In this document: piece after piece, positions 28,409-38,645 of the stretch
Layout: every line of letters begins with the position of its first letter
Position numbering within the stretch: the first letter of the stretch is position 1
NCBI GenBank assembly: GCA_028698335.1
Contig: JAQVDP010000009.1
Coordinates: 124,001 to 188,000, forward strand
DNA length: 64,000 nucleotides
From: Nevskiales bacterium
Lineage (GTDB): Bacteria; Pseudomonadota; Gammaproteobacteria; Nevskiales; Nevskiaceae
Direction of reading: 5' to 3'
Program-made: the position numbers and the translations under genes
Notes under the pieces: generated by a model
Told to the model about the DNA's origin: nothing
Database searches by the model: none
The model's input: the letters and a program-made list of their open reading frames with translations, nothing else

Positions 28409-29704
28409 ATGGGCCGTCATATCGTCAAACTGCCCGACATCGGCGAGGGCATCGCCGAATCCGAGATCGCGGCCTGGCACGTCGCCGTCGGCGATCGCGT
28501 CGCCGAGGATCAGCCGCTGGTCGACATGCTGACCGAAAAGGCGGCGGTGGAACTGCCGTCGCCGAAGGCGGGCACGGTGGTCGAACTGCACGGTGCGCCC
28601 GGCGACATGATCGCGGTCGGCTCGGCGCTGGTGACCCTGGAGATCGAGGGCGAAGACCCAGGCGGTGAGGACGCCGGCGTGGCGCCGGAGGCGAAGCCAC
28701 CGCCACCACCATCCGGGGAGGTGACCGCGACGCCTGCGGAGGCCGCCGCGGCAACGCCGCCGCCGGAGACAGCATTGCCGCAACGGGCGCCGGCCGCTGC
28801 GGTGCCGCGCCGCCCCGGCGAGCGGCCGCTGGCCTCCCCGGCGGTGCGCAGGCGCGCGCAGGAGCTGGGCGTGGAACTGCAGTACGTGCCCGGCAGCGGC
28901 CCCGCCGGCCGGATTACCCACGCCGATCTGGACGCCTATCTGGATACGCGCGGTTCGGGCGCGGCCGGCGCCAGAGCGCCGTCGCGGGCGCCGCGGACCG
29001 AGGTCGAATCGATCAAGGTCATCGGCCTGCGCCGCCGGATCGCCGAGGCGATGCAGCGCGCGAAGCAGCGGATTCCGCATTTCGCCTATGTCGAGGAGGT
29101 CGACGTCACCGAACTCGAGGCGCTGCGCGTGCATCTGAACGCCGCGCGCCGCGACGACCAGCCGAAGCTGACACTGCTGCCGTTCCTGCTGCGCGCCCTG
29201 GTGCAGGTGCTGCCGCGGTATCCGCAGGTCAACGCCACCTACGACGACGAGGCCGGCGTCGTGCACCGCCATGCGGCGGTGCATTGCGGCATCGCCACGC
29301 AGACGCCGAACGGTCTGGTGGTGCCGGTGTTGCGTCACGCGGAGACGCTGGACGTCTGGCAGATGGCGACGGGGATCCGGCTCCTGGCCGAAGCCGTGCG
29401 CAGCGGCAAGGCGACGCGCGAGACGCTGAGCGGGTCCAGCATCACGATCACCAGCCTCGGTGCGCTCGGCGGCATCGTCTCGACGCCGGTGATCAACGCG
29501 CCCGAGGTCGCGATCGTCGGCGTCAACAGGATGGTCGAGCGACCGGTCTACCTGCGTGGCCAGCTGGTGCCGCGGCTGATGATGAACCTGTCCTCGTCCT
29601 TCGACCATCGCATCGTCGACGGCTACGACGCGGCCGCGTTCATCCAGGCGGTCAAGGTCGCGCTCGAACATCCCGCGACCCTGTTCATGGAGGCGTCGGC
29701 ATGA
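28409..29704 (+). CDS. bkdB: Branched-chain 2-oxoacid dehydrogenase E2 (dihydrolipoyl acyltransferase)
   Basis: 431 residues. One lipoyl domain (1-78) with the lipoylated Lys in MLTEKAAVELPSP; a flexible Ala/Pro/Glu-rich linker of about 60 residues; a peripheral-subunit-binding domain (ASPAVRRRAQELGVELQYV, GRITHADLDAYL); and the catalytic acyltransferase domain with KQRIPHFAYVEEVDVTELE and active site SSFDHRIVDGYDAA. It transfers the acyl group from E1 to CoA, making isovaleryl-, isobutyryl- and 2-methylbutyryl-CoA. Its stop overlaps the start of lpdV by 4 nt. The downstream isovaleryl-CoA pathway genes use its product. Confidence 0.95.
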   Translation: MGRHIVKLPDIGEGIAESEIAAWHVAVGDRVAEDQPLVDMLTEKAAVELPSPKAGTVVELHGAPGDMIAVGSALVTLEIEGEDPGGEDAGVAPEAKPPPPPSGEVTATPAEAAAATPPPETALPQRAPAAAVPRRPGERPLASPAVRRRAQELGVELQYVPGSGPAGRITHADLDAYLDTRGSGAAGARAPSRAPRTEVESIKVIGLRRRIAEAMQRAKQRIPHFAYVEEVDVTELEALRVHLNAARRDDQPKLTLLPFLLRALVQVLPRYPQVNATYDDEAGVVHRHAAVHCGIATQTPNGLVVPVLRHAETLDVWQMATGIRLLAEAVRSGKATRETLSGSSITITSLGALGGIVSTPVINAPEVAIVGVNRMVERPVYLRGQLVPRLMMNLSSSFDHRIVDGYDAAAFIQAVKVALEHPATLFMEASA

Positions 29705-31110
29705 GCGCAGTGATCGGGACGCAGGTGCTCGTGGTCGGTGGTGGGCCCGGCGGATACGTCGCCGCGATCCGCGCCGGCCAGCTCGGCCTGGACACGACCC
29801 TGATCGAGGCGGACCGCCCGGGCGGCACCTGCCTGATCCGGGGCTGCATCCCGTCGAAGGCGCTGATTCACGTCGGTGCCACGTTCGAGGCGATGCAGCG
29901 GCATGCGCAGGGCGAACGCCTCGGCATCGCGCTGCCGCAGCCGCCGACGGTCGATCTGGCCGGAGCGGTGCGCTGGAAGGACGGCATCGTCGACCGTCTC
30001 AGCGGTGGTGTCTCCGGGCTGCTGAAGAAGGCCGGGGTGCGCGTGGTCAGCGGCTGGGCGCGGTTCAGCGACGCCAAGACCTGTACGGTCGACGGCGCGC
30101 AGGGCGCGGTCACGATCCAGGCCGAGCATGTGATTCTCGCGACCGGATCGGTGCCGGCGACACTGCCGGCGCTGCCGCCGGGCGACGGCGTGATCGGTTC
30201 GGCCGAGGCGCTGGCGCTGACCGAGCTGCCGCGGCGCCTGGTGGTGGTCGGCGCCGGCTACATCGGTCTGGAACTGGGCAGCGCGTTCGCGCGGCTCGGG
30301 GCGGCGGTGACCTTCGTCGAGGCGACGGATCGCATCCTGCCCGGGTACGACGCGGCGCTGGTGCGGCCGGTCGAGCAGTGGCTCGGCCGGCATGGGGTCG
30401 AGGTGCTGACCGGCGCCCGTGCCCAGGGCGTGATCCGCGACGGCGACGGGCTGCGGCTGGAGCTGCGCCAGGGCGAGGCCGGGCGTACGCTGAGCTGCGA
30501 CAAGCTGCTGGTCGCGGTCGGGCGCCAGCCGAACACCGAAGGCTGGGGGCTCGAACGGATGGCGGTCGACATGGACGGCGCGTTCGTGAAGGTCGACGCC
30601 CAGTGCCGCACGTCGATGCGCAACGTCTGGGCGATTGGCGATCTGGTCGGCGAGCCGATGCTGGCGCACAAGGCGTCGGCCCAGGGCGAAATGGTGGCCG
30701 AGCTCATTGCGGGACGGCGGCGGGCATTTGCGCCCAACGCGATCGCCGCGGTCTGTTTCACCGAGCCGGAGATCGTCGCCGTCGGCCTGTCCCCCGAGCA
30801 GGCCGGGGAACAGGGGATCGATGTCGTCACCGGCCAGTTTCCACTGGCCGCCAACGGCCGCGCGCTGACGATGGACGCGGGCGGTGACGGCGGTTTCGTG
30901 CGCGTGACCGCGCGTGCGGACAACCACCAGGTCGTCGGCATCCACGCCGTCGGCGCGCATGCCTCGGAGCTCTCCGGCGAGTTCGCGCTGGCGATCGAGA
31001 TGGGGGCCGTGCTGGAGGACATCGCCGGCACCATCCACGTGCATCCGACGATGAGCGAAACGCTGCCGGAAGCCGCGTGGGCGGCGCTGGGGCGGGCCAT
31101 CCACATCTGA
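29701..31110 (+). CDS. lpdV: Dihydrolipoyl dehydrogenase (E3) of the branched-chain complex
   Basis: 469 residues starting at the ATG that overlaps the bkdB stop (ATGA). FAD-dependent reoxidation of the E2 lipoyl groups. FAD motif VLVVGGGPGGYVAAIRAGQ, redox-active disulfide GGTCLIRGCIPSKAL, NAD motif VVVGAGYIGLELGSAFARLG, second FAD motif VWAIGDLVGEPMLAHKAS, and the C-terminal catalytic HVHPTMSE. Placement at the end of the bkd operon marks it as the Val-type E3. It closes the leu-dehydrogenase-bkdA1-bkdA2-bkdB-lpdV unit; no obvious terminator follows within 100 bp. Confidence 0.95.
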   Translation: MSAVIGTQVLVVGGGPGGYVAAIRAGQLGLDTTLIEADRPGGTCLIRGCIPSKALIHVGATFEAMQRHAQGERLGIALPQPPTVDLAGAVRWKDGIVDRLSGGVSGLLKKAGVRVVSGWARFSDAKTCTVDGAQGAVTIQAEHVILATGSVPATLPALPPGDGVIGSAEALALTELPRRLVVVGAGYIGLELGSAFARLGAAVTFVEATDRILPGYDAALVRPVEQWLGRHGVEVLTGARAQGVIRDGDGLRLELRQGEAGRTLSCDKLLVAVGRQPNTEGWGLERMAVDMDGAFVKVDAQCRTSMRNVWAIGDLVGEPMLAHKASAQGEMVAELIAGRRRAFAPNAIAAVCFTEPEIVAVGLSPEQAGEQGIDVVTGQFPLAANGRALTMDAGGDGGFVRVTARADNHQVVGIHAVGAHASELSGEFALAIEMGAVLEDIAGTIHVHPTMSETLPEAAWAALGRAIHI

Positions 31111-31417
31111 GCGGGGTCCGGCCCGCCGGCTGCAACGCCTGCGCATCGCGCGGTGCCCGGGACCGGCTTCCAGCGGCGTTGGCACGATTTCTGACGCGCC
31201 GCAGCAGCGGTTGTTGTAGGCTTACGGCCCCGCACAATCGGGCGAAAACGGCATTCGCAGCGTGTTTTCGGGCGCAACGATGGTGTCTGTCGCGGTCGCA
31301 CGCGCCGGCAGACGGGCTCCGACGGGACCGAAATCTGCAGTCGGGATGCCATGGTTGCGGGTTACCGCTGCAATTGCCGGGATGACCGCCCCCAATCCAT
31401 TGAATGAGGTTGAAGGT
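31111..31417 (+). other. Intergenic stretch between lpdV and class I aldolase
   Basis: 307 bases with no convincing gene. Open frames here are GC-driven and lack ribosome sites. It must hold the aldolase promoter, but I see no strong -35/-10 pair; TAGGCT around 31217 is only a weak candidate. No hairpin with a T-run is evident. Confidence 0.5.
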
Positions 31418-32314
31418 ATGCAGGACCAGGACATGATGGACAAGATCGCCAACGGAGCCGGCTTCATCGCCGCGCTGGACCAGAGCGGCGGCTCGACGCC
31501 GAAGGCCCTGAAGGGGTACGGCATCGAGGAAGGTGCATGGGGCAGTGAAGAGGAGATGTTCGGCCTGATCCACCAGATGCGCGCGCGCATCATCACCTCG
31601 CCGGCGTTCACCGGTGACAAGGTCCTGGGCGCGATCCTGTTCGAACGCACGATGGATGGCACGGTCGACGGAAAGCCGGTGCCGACCGCGCTGATCGAGC
31701 GTGGCGTCGTGCCGTTCATCAAGATCGACAAGGGTCTCGAGGACGAGAAGGACGGCGTGCAGGTGCTCAAGCCGATGCCGACGCTGGATGCGCTGCTGAA
31801 GCGCTCGAAGGCCCTGGGCGTATTCGGGACCAAGGAGCGTTCGGTCATCCATCTGGCCAACCGCGACGGCATCGCGGCGGTGGTCAAGCAGCAGTTCGAG
31901 GTCGGTCAGCAGGTGCTGGCGGCCGGCCTGGTGCCGATCATCGAGCCGGAAGTGAACATCAAGAGCCCGGAGCGTGCCGCGGCCGACCAGATCCTGCTGG
32001 AGGAGCTGATCAAGGCGCTCGACGCGATGCCGGGTGACGGCAAGGTCATGCTGAAGCTGTCGCTGCCGACCCAGCCGGGCCTGTTCGATCCGCTGGTCGC
32101 CCATCCGCGCGTGCTGCGCGTCGTCGCCCTGTCCGGCGGCTTCAAGCGTCCCGAGGCCTGCGTCGAGCTGGCCAAGAACAAGGGCATCATCGCCAGCTTC
32201 AGCCGTGCGCTGCTCGAGGACCTGCGGGCCCAGATGAGCGACGACGAGTTCAACGCGTCGCTGGCGTCGGCGATCGACGAGATCTACACGGCGTCGACCG
32301 TGAAGACCGCCTGA
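31418..32314 (+). CDS. fda: Class I fructose-bisphosphate aldolase
   Basis: 298 residues from the ATG at 31418, with GAGG 8 nt upstream; longer in-frame starts lack family similarity. Schiff-base aldolase: FIAALDQSGGSTPKAL, LFERTMDGTVDGKPV, VPFIKIDKGLE, IIEPEVNIKSPERA and the active-site lysine segment KVMLKLSLPTQPGLF. The C-terminal ALSGGFKRPEAC binds phosphate. Typical of the short bacterial class I enzymes resembling eukaryotic aldolase, not DhnA. The genome therefore has both aldolase classes; class I is often favoured for gluconeogenesis or metal limitation, which would fit carbon coming from amino-acid breakdown. No operon partner is obvious. Confidence 0.93.
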   Translation: MQDQDMMDKIANGAGFIAALDQSGGSTPKALKGYGIEEGAWGSEEEMFGLIHQMRARIITSPAFTGDKVLGAILFERTMDGTVDGKPVPTALIERGVVPFIKIDKGLEDEKDGVQVLKPMPTLDALLKRSKALGVFGTKERSVIHLANRDGIAAVVKQQFEVGQQVLAAGLVPIIEPEVNIKSPERAAADQILLEELIKALDAMPGDGKVMLKLSLPTQPGLFDPLVAHPRVLRVVALSGGFKRPEACVELAKNKGIIASFSRALLEDLRAQMSDDEFNASLASAIDEIYTASTVKTA

Positions 32315-32462
32315 CCGATCGGGCGCACCTCCCGGCGGTCTTGCAGCGGGGGCGGCCTTCGGGTCGCCTCCGATGCGTTTGCGCGGGCACCGGGGAATGA
32401 GCGGCGCGGACCGCCGCAACGGCGTGTGCCAAGCTCCCGGATCCGCTGACCGGGATGGCGCG

Positions 32463-32915
32463 ATGGACTGGCGCGAGCTGTTGATCGAGGACGAGAGCGG
32501 GATCGGGGCACTGCTGGAGCGGACCCGGCGGGTCGCCGTGCTCGGGATCAAGACCGAGGCGCAGGCGGGGCAGCCGGCGTACTACGTCGCCCGGTATCTC
32601 GGCGAGGCCGGGCTCGATGTGATTCCGGTGCCGGTCTACTACCCCGAGGTGACGCACATCCTCGGCCGCCCGGTGTTCCGGCGGCTCGTCGACATTCCCG
32701 GCGAGATCGACCTGGTCGACGTGTTCCGGCGGCCGGACGACATCCCCGGGCATCTCGACGACCTTCTCGCCAAGCGCCCGTACGCGGTCTGGTTCCAGCT
32801 CGGCATCCGCAACGATGCCGCGGCCGAGGTGCTGGCGCGGGCCGGCATCCGCGTGGTCCAGGACCGCTGCCTGCTGGTCGACCACCAGCGCTGGCGGGCG
32901 ACACAGCCGCCCTGA
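32463..32915 (+). CDS. CoA-binding domain protein (YccU type)
   Basis: 150 residues from the ATG at 32463. A single Rossmann-like CoA_binding domain: RRVAVLGIKTEAQAGQPAYYVARYL, GLDVIPVPVYYPEVTHILG, and the C-terminal AVWFQLGIRNDAAAEVLARAGIRVVQDRCLLVDH, where the Cys is the conserved family residue. Members occur beside many operons and are thought to bind CoA or an acyl-CoA; the enzyme activity is unknown. It ends 2 nt from the stop of the convergent TetR gene. Its position between branched-chain acyl-CoA operons suggests, but does not prove, a role in acyl-CoA metabolism. Confidence 0.85.
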   Translation: MDWRELLIEDESGIGALLERTRRVAVLGIKTEAQAGQPAYYVARYLGEAGLDVIPVPVYYPEVTHILGRPVFRRLVDIPGEIDLVDVFRRPDDIPGHLDDLLAKRPYAVWFQLGIRNDAAAEVLARAGIRVVQDRCLLVDHQRWRATQPP

Positions 32916-32916
32916 C

Positions 32917-33579
32917 TCAGGCGGTCCGGGCGCGCCGGCGCGGCCGCGCCGGGGGTTTTGCCGGCGGCACGGCGGTGGCGCCGACCGCGCGCAGGCAGAA
33001 ATCCCGGACCGACTCGATCAGACGATCCTGACTGCGCACGCTGCGCGTCGCCGGCGCGATCGGCCCGACCAGCGCCTCGGTGTACGCGCCGACGATGCAG
33101 GCCGCGCTGGCATCGACGTTCTGCGGCGGGAACTCGCCGCGTTCGATGCCGTCCTGCAGTACACGCTTGAACACGTCGCCGAACATCATGCGGCAGCGGA
33201 TACGCGCGGCATCGACTTCCGGTTCGGCCGGCTCGGCGATGAACGCGTAGGCGAGGTTGGGGCCGCGCAGCGCGCGGCTGACGAAGGATTCGACGCATTG
33301 CGCGAGGTGCTCGGCGGCGCTGCCCGGGCCGGCGAGGATCACGTCGAGGATCTCGATCTCCTGGCGCACCGCCTCGTTGAGGACGTCGACGAACAGCTCC
33401 GCCTTCGACGGGAAGTACCGGTAGATCGCGCCGGTCGACAGGCCGGCCTCGGCGGCGACCGCGCTGATCTGCGCCTCGCGCAGGCCGCCGGCCGCGACCA
33501 GCTGGCGCGCGGCCTGCAGAATGCGCTGGCGATTGGCCGCCAGGCGCTCCTCCATCAGGGGCGAACGTTTGTATGCCAT
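32917..33579 (-). CDS. TetR-family regulator, probable controller of the isovaleryl-CoA operon
   Basis: 220 residues. N-terminal TetR helix-turn-helix at about 15-62 (RQRILQAARQLVAAGGL, then AEAGLSTGAIYRYFPSKAELF), a helical ligand domain, and an Arg/Pro-rich C-terminal tail (PPAKPPARPRRRARTA) unlikely to be structured. It is divergent from isovaleryl-CoA dehydrogenase, and a dyad symmetric element (33602-33617) overlaps the -35 of that operon, as expected for a repressor relieved by an acyl-CoA. Leucine-degradation operons in other proteobacteria are controlled by LiuR (MerR) or LiuQ (TetR), so it may be LiuQ-like; I cannot decide without comparison. Confidence 0.85.
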   Translation of the reverse strand: MAYKRSPLMEERLAANRQRILQAARQLVAAGGLREAQISAVAAEAGLSTGAIYRYFPSKAELFVDVLNEAVRQEIEILDVILAGPGSAAEHLAQCVESFVSRALRGPNLAYAFIAEPAEPEVDAARIRCRMMFGDVFKRVLQDGIERGEFPPQNVDASAACIVGAYTEALVGPIAPATRSVRSQDRLIESVRDFCLRAVGATAVPPAKPPARPRRRARTA

Positions 33580-33601
33580 GGAGTGATTCTACTTTCAAAA
33601 A

Positions 33602-33617
33602 GTGAATCGTGCTTCAC
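33602..33617. promoter_or_regulatory. Candidate TetR operator
   Basis: GTGAA-TCGTGC-TTCAC is a perfect 5-bp inverted repeat with a 6-nt spacer; a second, looser dyad (ACTTT-CA-AAAAGT) adjoins it at 33591-33603. It lies 22 bp from the TetR start codon and overlaps the -35 of the downstream operon. Confidence 0.55.
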
Positions 33618-33641
33618 AAAACTTTCCCGCGGGTCTAGACT
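33613..33641 (+). promoter_or_regulatory. Sigma-70-type promoter of the isovaleryl-CoA operon
   Basis: TTCACA (33613-33618) and TAGACT (33636-33641) with a 17-bp spacer. The predicted start near 33648 gives a leader of about 116 nt before the isovaleryl-CoA dehydrogenase ATG. The -35 is embedded in the TetR dyad. Confidence 0.55.
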
Positions 33642-33763
33642 GCCGCCCTGTCCCGTATCCGGCCGGTCGGCGAACTGTCGCCCGAGCGGATGCCGGCGAC
33701 GGCGCCGGACGACGATTCCGGCGCATCTCAAACCTCTACTTTCGGTGTGCGACGGAGCCTGCG

Positions 33764-34927
33764 ATGAATCTTCCTTCCCTGAACTTCGATCTCGGCGAGA
33801 ACGCCGATCTTCTGCGCGAGGCCGTGCGTCAGTTCGCGGAGCGGGAGATCGCCCCGATCGCCGCCAAGGTGGACAGCGACAACGCGTTTCCGCTGGAGAT
33901 GTGGCGCAAGCTCGGCGAACTCGGCGTGCTCGGCCTGACCGCGGAGGAGGCGTACGGCGGCACCAACCTCGGCTATCTCGCCCATGTCGTCGCGATGGAG
34001 GAGATCTCGCGCGCATCCGGCTCGATCGGCCTGTCCTACGGCGCGCACTCCAATCTGTGCGTGAACCAGCTGCGCAAGAACGGCAACGAGGCGCAGAAGC
34101 AGAAGTACCTGCCCAAGCTGATCAGCGGCGAGCACATCGGCGCGCTGGCGATGTCCGAGCCGGGCGCCGGCTCCGACGTGGTGTCGATGAAGCTGCGCGC
34201 CGACAGGAAGGGCGACCGCTTCGTGCTCAACGGCAACAAGATGTGGATCACCAACGGTCCGGACGCCGACACCCTGATCGTCTATGCCAAGACCGACGTC
34301 AGCGCGGGGCCGCGCGGCATCACCGCGTTCATCATCGAGAAGGGCTTCAAGGGTTTCTCGACCGCGCAGAAGCTCGACAAGCTCGGCATGCGCGGCTCCA
34401 ACACCTGCGAGCTGGTGTTCGAGGACTGCGAGGTGCCGGAGGAGAACGTGCTCGGCAGCGTCGGTCGCGGCGTCAACGTGCTGATGTCGGGCCTGGATTT
34501 CGAGCGGGTGGTGCTGTCGGGCGGTCCGCTCGGCCTGATGGCGGCGTGCCTGGACGTGGTGGTGCCCTATGTGCACGAGCGCAAGCAGTTCGGCCAGAGC
34601 ATCGGCGAGTTCCAGCTGATGCAGGGCAAGCTGGCCGACATGTACGTCGGCTTCAATGCCTGCCGCGCCTACGTCTACGCGGTGGCCAAGGCCTGCGACC
34701 GCGGCGAGACCACGCGCAAGGATGCCGCCGGTGCGATCCTGTACTCGGCCGAGAAGGCGACATGGATGGCCGGACAGGCGATCCAGGCGCTGGGCGGCAA
34801 CGGCTACATCAACGAGTTCGCCACCGGCCGCCTGTGGCGCGACGCCAAGCTCTACGAGATCGGCGCGGGCACCTCGGAGATCCGCCGCATGCTGATCGGC
34901 CGCGAGCTGTTCGGCGAGACGGTCTGA
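33764..34927 (+). CDS. ivd: Isovaleryl-CoA dehydrogenase
   Basis: 387 residues from the ATG at 33764, with GGAG 6 nt upstream. FAD-dependent oxidation of isovaleryl-CoA to 3-methylcrotonyl-CoA, the third step of leucine degradation. Acyl-CoA dehydrogenase motifs are [28 protein letters not shown], and [20 protein letters not shown]. The subtype is shown by [19 protein letters not shown], where the catalytic Glu sits in the helix position specific to isovaleryl-CoA dehydrogenases, while the usual C-terminal Glu position reads differently ([12 protein letters not shown]). First gene of ivd-mccB-mccA. The predicted TetR operator and promoter lie upstream. Confidence 0.94.
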   Translation: MNLPSLNFDLGENADLLREAVRQFAEREIAPIAAKVDSDNAFPLEMWRKLGELGVLGLTAEEAYGGTNLGYLAHVVAMEEISRASGSIGLSYGAHSNLCVNQLRKNGNEAQKQKYLPKLISGEHIGALAMSEPGAGSDVVSMKLRADRKGDRFVLNGNKMWITNGPDADTLIVYAKTDVSAGPRGITAFIIEKGFKGFSTAQKLDKLGMRGSNTCELVFEDCEVPEENVLGSVGRGVNVLMSGLDFERVVLSGGPLGLMAACLDVVVPYVHERKQFGQSIGEFQLMQGKLADMYVGFNACRAYVYAVAKACDRGETTRKDAAGAILYSAEKATWMAGQAIQALGGNGYINEFATGRLWRDAKLYEIGAGTSEIRRMLIGRELFGETV

Positions 34928-35021
34928 GTCCGGCGTATCCGGGTTCGCGGGCGGCGGGGATCTGCTCCACCGCCACCCGCCGGACCGCTTCGAATCACGG
35001 CACTGGTCACAGGCACCCGCT

Positions 35022-36629
<1,608 letters not shown>

Positions 36630-36633
36630 TCCC

Positions 36634-38640
36634 ATGAGCCAGACCGCCCATTTCTCGCCTCCCATGTTCGACAAGATCCTGATCGCCAACCGCGGCGAAA
36701 TCGCGTGCCGCGTGATCAAGACCTGCCGCCGTCTGGGCATCCGCACCGTCGCCGTGTTCTCCGAGGCCGACCGCCATGCGCGCCACGTGCGCCTGGCCGA
36801 CGAGGCCTATCCGATCGGCCCCGCCGCGGCGCGCGAGAGCTATCTGGTGGCCGAGCGCATCCTCGATGTCGCCAGGGCCAGTGGTGCGCAGGCCGTGCAT
36901 CCCGGCTACGGTTTCCTGTCCGAGAACGAAGCATTCGCCGAGGCCTGCGCGGCCGCCGGCGTCGTCTTCATCGGCCCGCCGGTGGCCGCCATCCATGCGA
37001 TGGGCTCCAAGTCCGCGGCCAAGGCGCTGATGGCGTCCGCGGGGGTGCCGCTGGTGCCGGGCTATCACGGCGAGGACCAGACTCCGACGCTGCTGCAGCA
37101 GCAGGCCGACGCGATCGGCTATCCGGTGCTGATCAAGGCCAGCGCCGGTGGCGGCGGCAAGGGCATGCGCGTGGTCGAGGCCGCCGGCGACTTCGCCGCG
37201 GCGCTGGCGTCCTGCCAGCGCGAGGCGGCGTCGAGCTTTGGCGACGACCGCGTGCTGATCGAGAAGTATCTGCTCGAGCCGCGTCACGTCGAGATCCAGG
37301 TCTTCGGCGACACCCAGGGCAACATCGTGCATCTGTTCGAGCGCGACTGCTCGCTGCAGCGTCGCCACCAGAAGGTCGTCGAGGAAGCGCCGGCGCCGGG
37401 CATGGGCGCCGAACGCCGTGCGGCCATGGGCCAGGCGGCCGTCGACGCGGCGCGCGCGGTCGGCTACGTCGGTGCCGGTACGGTGGAGTTCATCGTCGAC
37501 CGCTCCGGCGAGTTCTATTTCATGGAAATGAACACGCGCCTGCAGGTCGAGCATCCGGTGACCGAGATGATTACCGGCCAGGACCTGGTCGAATGGCAGC
37601 TGCGCGTGGCCGCCGGCCAGCCGCTGCCGCTGACCCAGGACGAGCTGGCGATCCACGGCCACTCGATCGAAGTGCGGGTCTACGCCGAGGATGCCGATGC
37701 CGGCTTCCTGCCGTCGATCGGACGGCTGCAGCATCTGGGGATGCCGCGCGAGAGCGCGCACGTGCGCATCGACACCGGCGTCGAGCAGGGCGACGAGATC
37801 ACCCCGTACTACGATCCGATGATCGCCAAGCTGATCGTCTGGGACGAATCGCGACCGCGCGCATTGCAGCGCATGGCGCAGGCGCTGATGCAGTTCCGCA
37901 TCGTCGGCGTCACCGGCAACATCGGCTTCCTCGAACGCCTGGTGACGTACCCGGCCTTCGTCGAGGGCCAGTTCGACACCGGCCTGATCGGGCGGCAGCT
38001 CGCGCAGCTGTGCCCGCCGGCACAGCCGGCGCCGGAGGCCGCCTGGCAGCTCGCCGCGCTGGCGCAGCTGCTGGACGAGCGGGCGCGCATCGACGCTGCG
38101 TCTCCGTGGCATGCCGACGGCTGGCGGCTCAACGGCGCGCAGCGGCGGACGCTGACCCTGGGCAACGGTGGCGACCAACGCGCGCTGACCGTGCAGTACG
38201 AGTCCGGTCGCTACGTCGTCAACGACGGCGAGCGCCGCTGCGTGCTGCGCGGCGAGCGCCGCGACGACGGCCAGCTGCTGGCCGAGATTGACGGGCAGCC
38301 GCAGTTCGCGACGGTGGTGCGCGACGGCGAGCGCCTGCATGTGTTCACCGACGCGATCCACGGCGCGATCTTCGACGTCGTCGATCCGCTGGCGCATGCC
38401 GGTGAGGACAGCGACGCCCACGGCGGGCTGGTCTCGCCGATGCCGGGCAAGATCGTCGCTTTGCTGGCCGAGGTCGGCACGCCGGTCGACAAGGGTGCGC
38501 CGCTGCTGGTGCTCGAGGCGATGAAGATGGAGCACACGATCACCGCGCCTTCGGCCGGCGTCGTGCAGGCGTTCCGTTATCAGGTCGGCGAACAGGTCGC
38601 GGGCGGCGCCGAGCTGCTGGATTTCGAGGCGGCGTCCTGA
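36634..38640 (+). CDS. mccA: 3-Methylcrotonyl-CoA carboxylase alpha subunit (biotin carboxylase/BCCP)
   Basis: 668 residues. ATP-dependent carboxylation of its own biotin. Biotin carboxylase domain from residue 11 (MFDKILIANRGEIACRVIKT), the ATP-grasp glycine loop KASAGGGGKGMRVVE, DCSLQRRHQKVVEEAPAP, and MEMNTRLQVEHPVTEMITG with catalytic Arg and Glu; then a BT linker domain and the C-terminal biotinyl domain with the biotinylated Lys in VLEAMKMEHTITAP. The start could alternatively be the second ATG at 36664, but the first fits the operon spacing. The next gene is on the opposite strand, so the operon stops here without HMG-CoA lyase. Confidence 0.95.
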   Translation: MSQTAHFSPPMFDKILIANRGEIACRVIKTCRRLGIRTVAVFSEADRHARHVRLADEAYPIGPAAARESYLVAERILDVARASGAQAVHPGYGFLSENEAFAEACAAAGVVFIGPPVAAIHAMGSKSAAKALMASAGVPLVPGYHGEDQTPTLLQQQADAIGYPVLIKASAGGGGKGMRVVEAAGDFAAALASCQREAASSFGDDRVLIEKYLLEPRHVEIQVFGDTQGNIVHLFERDCSLQRRHQKVVEEAPAPGMGAERRAAMGQAAVDAARAVGYVGAGTVEFIVDRSGEFYFMEMNTRLQVEHPVTEMITGQDLVEWQLRVAAGQPLPLTQDELAIHGHSIEVRVYAEDADAGFLPSIGRLQHLGMPRESAHVRIDTGVEQGDEITPYYDPMIAKLIVWDESRPRALQRMAQALMQFRIVGVTGNIGFLERLVTYPAFVEGQFDTGLIGRQLAQLCPPAQPAPEAAWQLAALAQLLDERARIDAASPWHADGWRLNGAQRRTLTLGNGGDQRALTVQYESGRYVVNDGERRCVLRGERRDDGQLLAEIDGQPQFATVVRDGERLHVFTDAIHGAIFDVVDPLAHAGEDSDAHGGLVSPMPGKIVALLAEVGTPVDKGAPLLVLEAMKMEHTITAPSAGVVQAFRYQVGEQVAGGAELLDFEAAS

Positions 38641-38645
38641 GCCGC

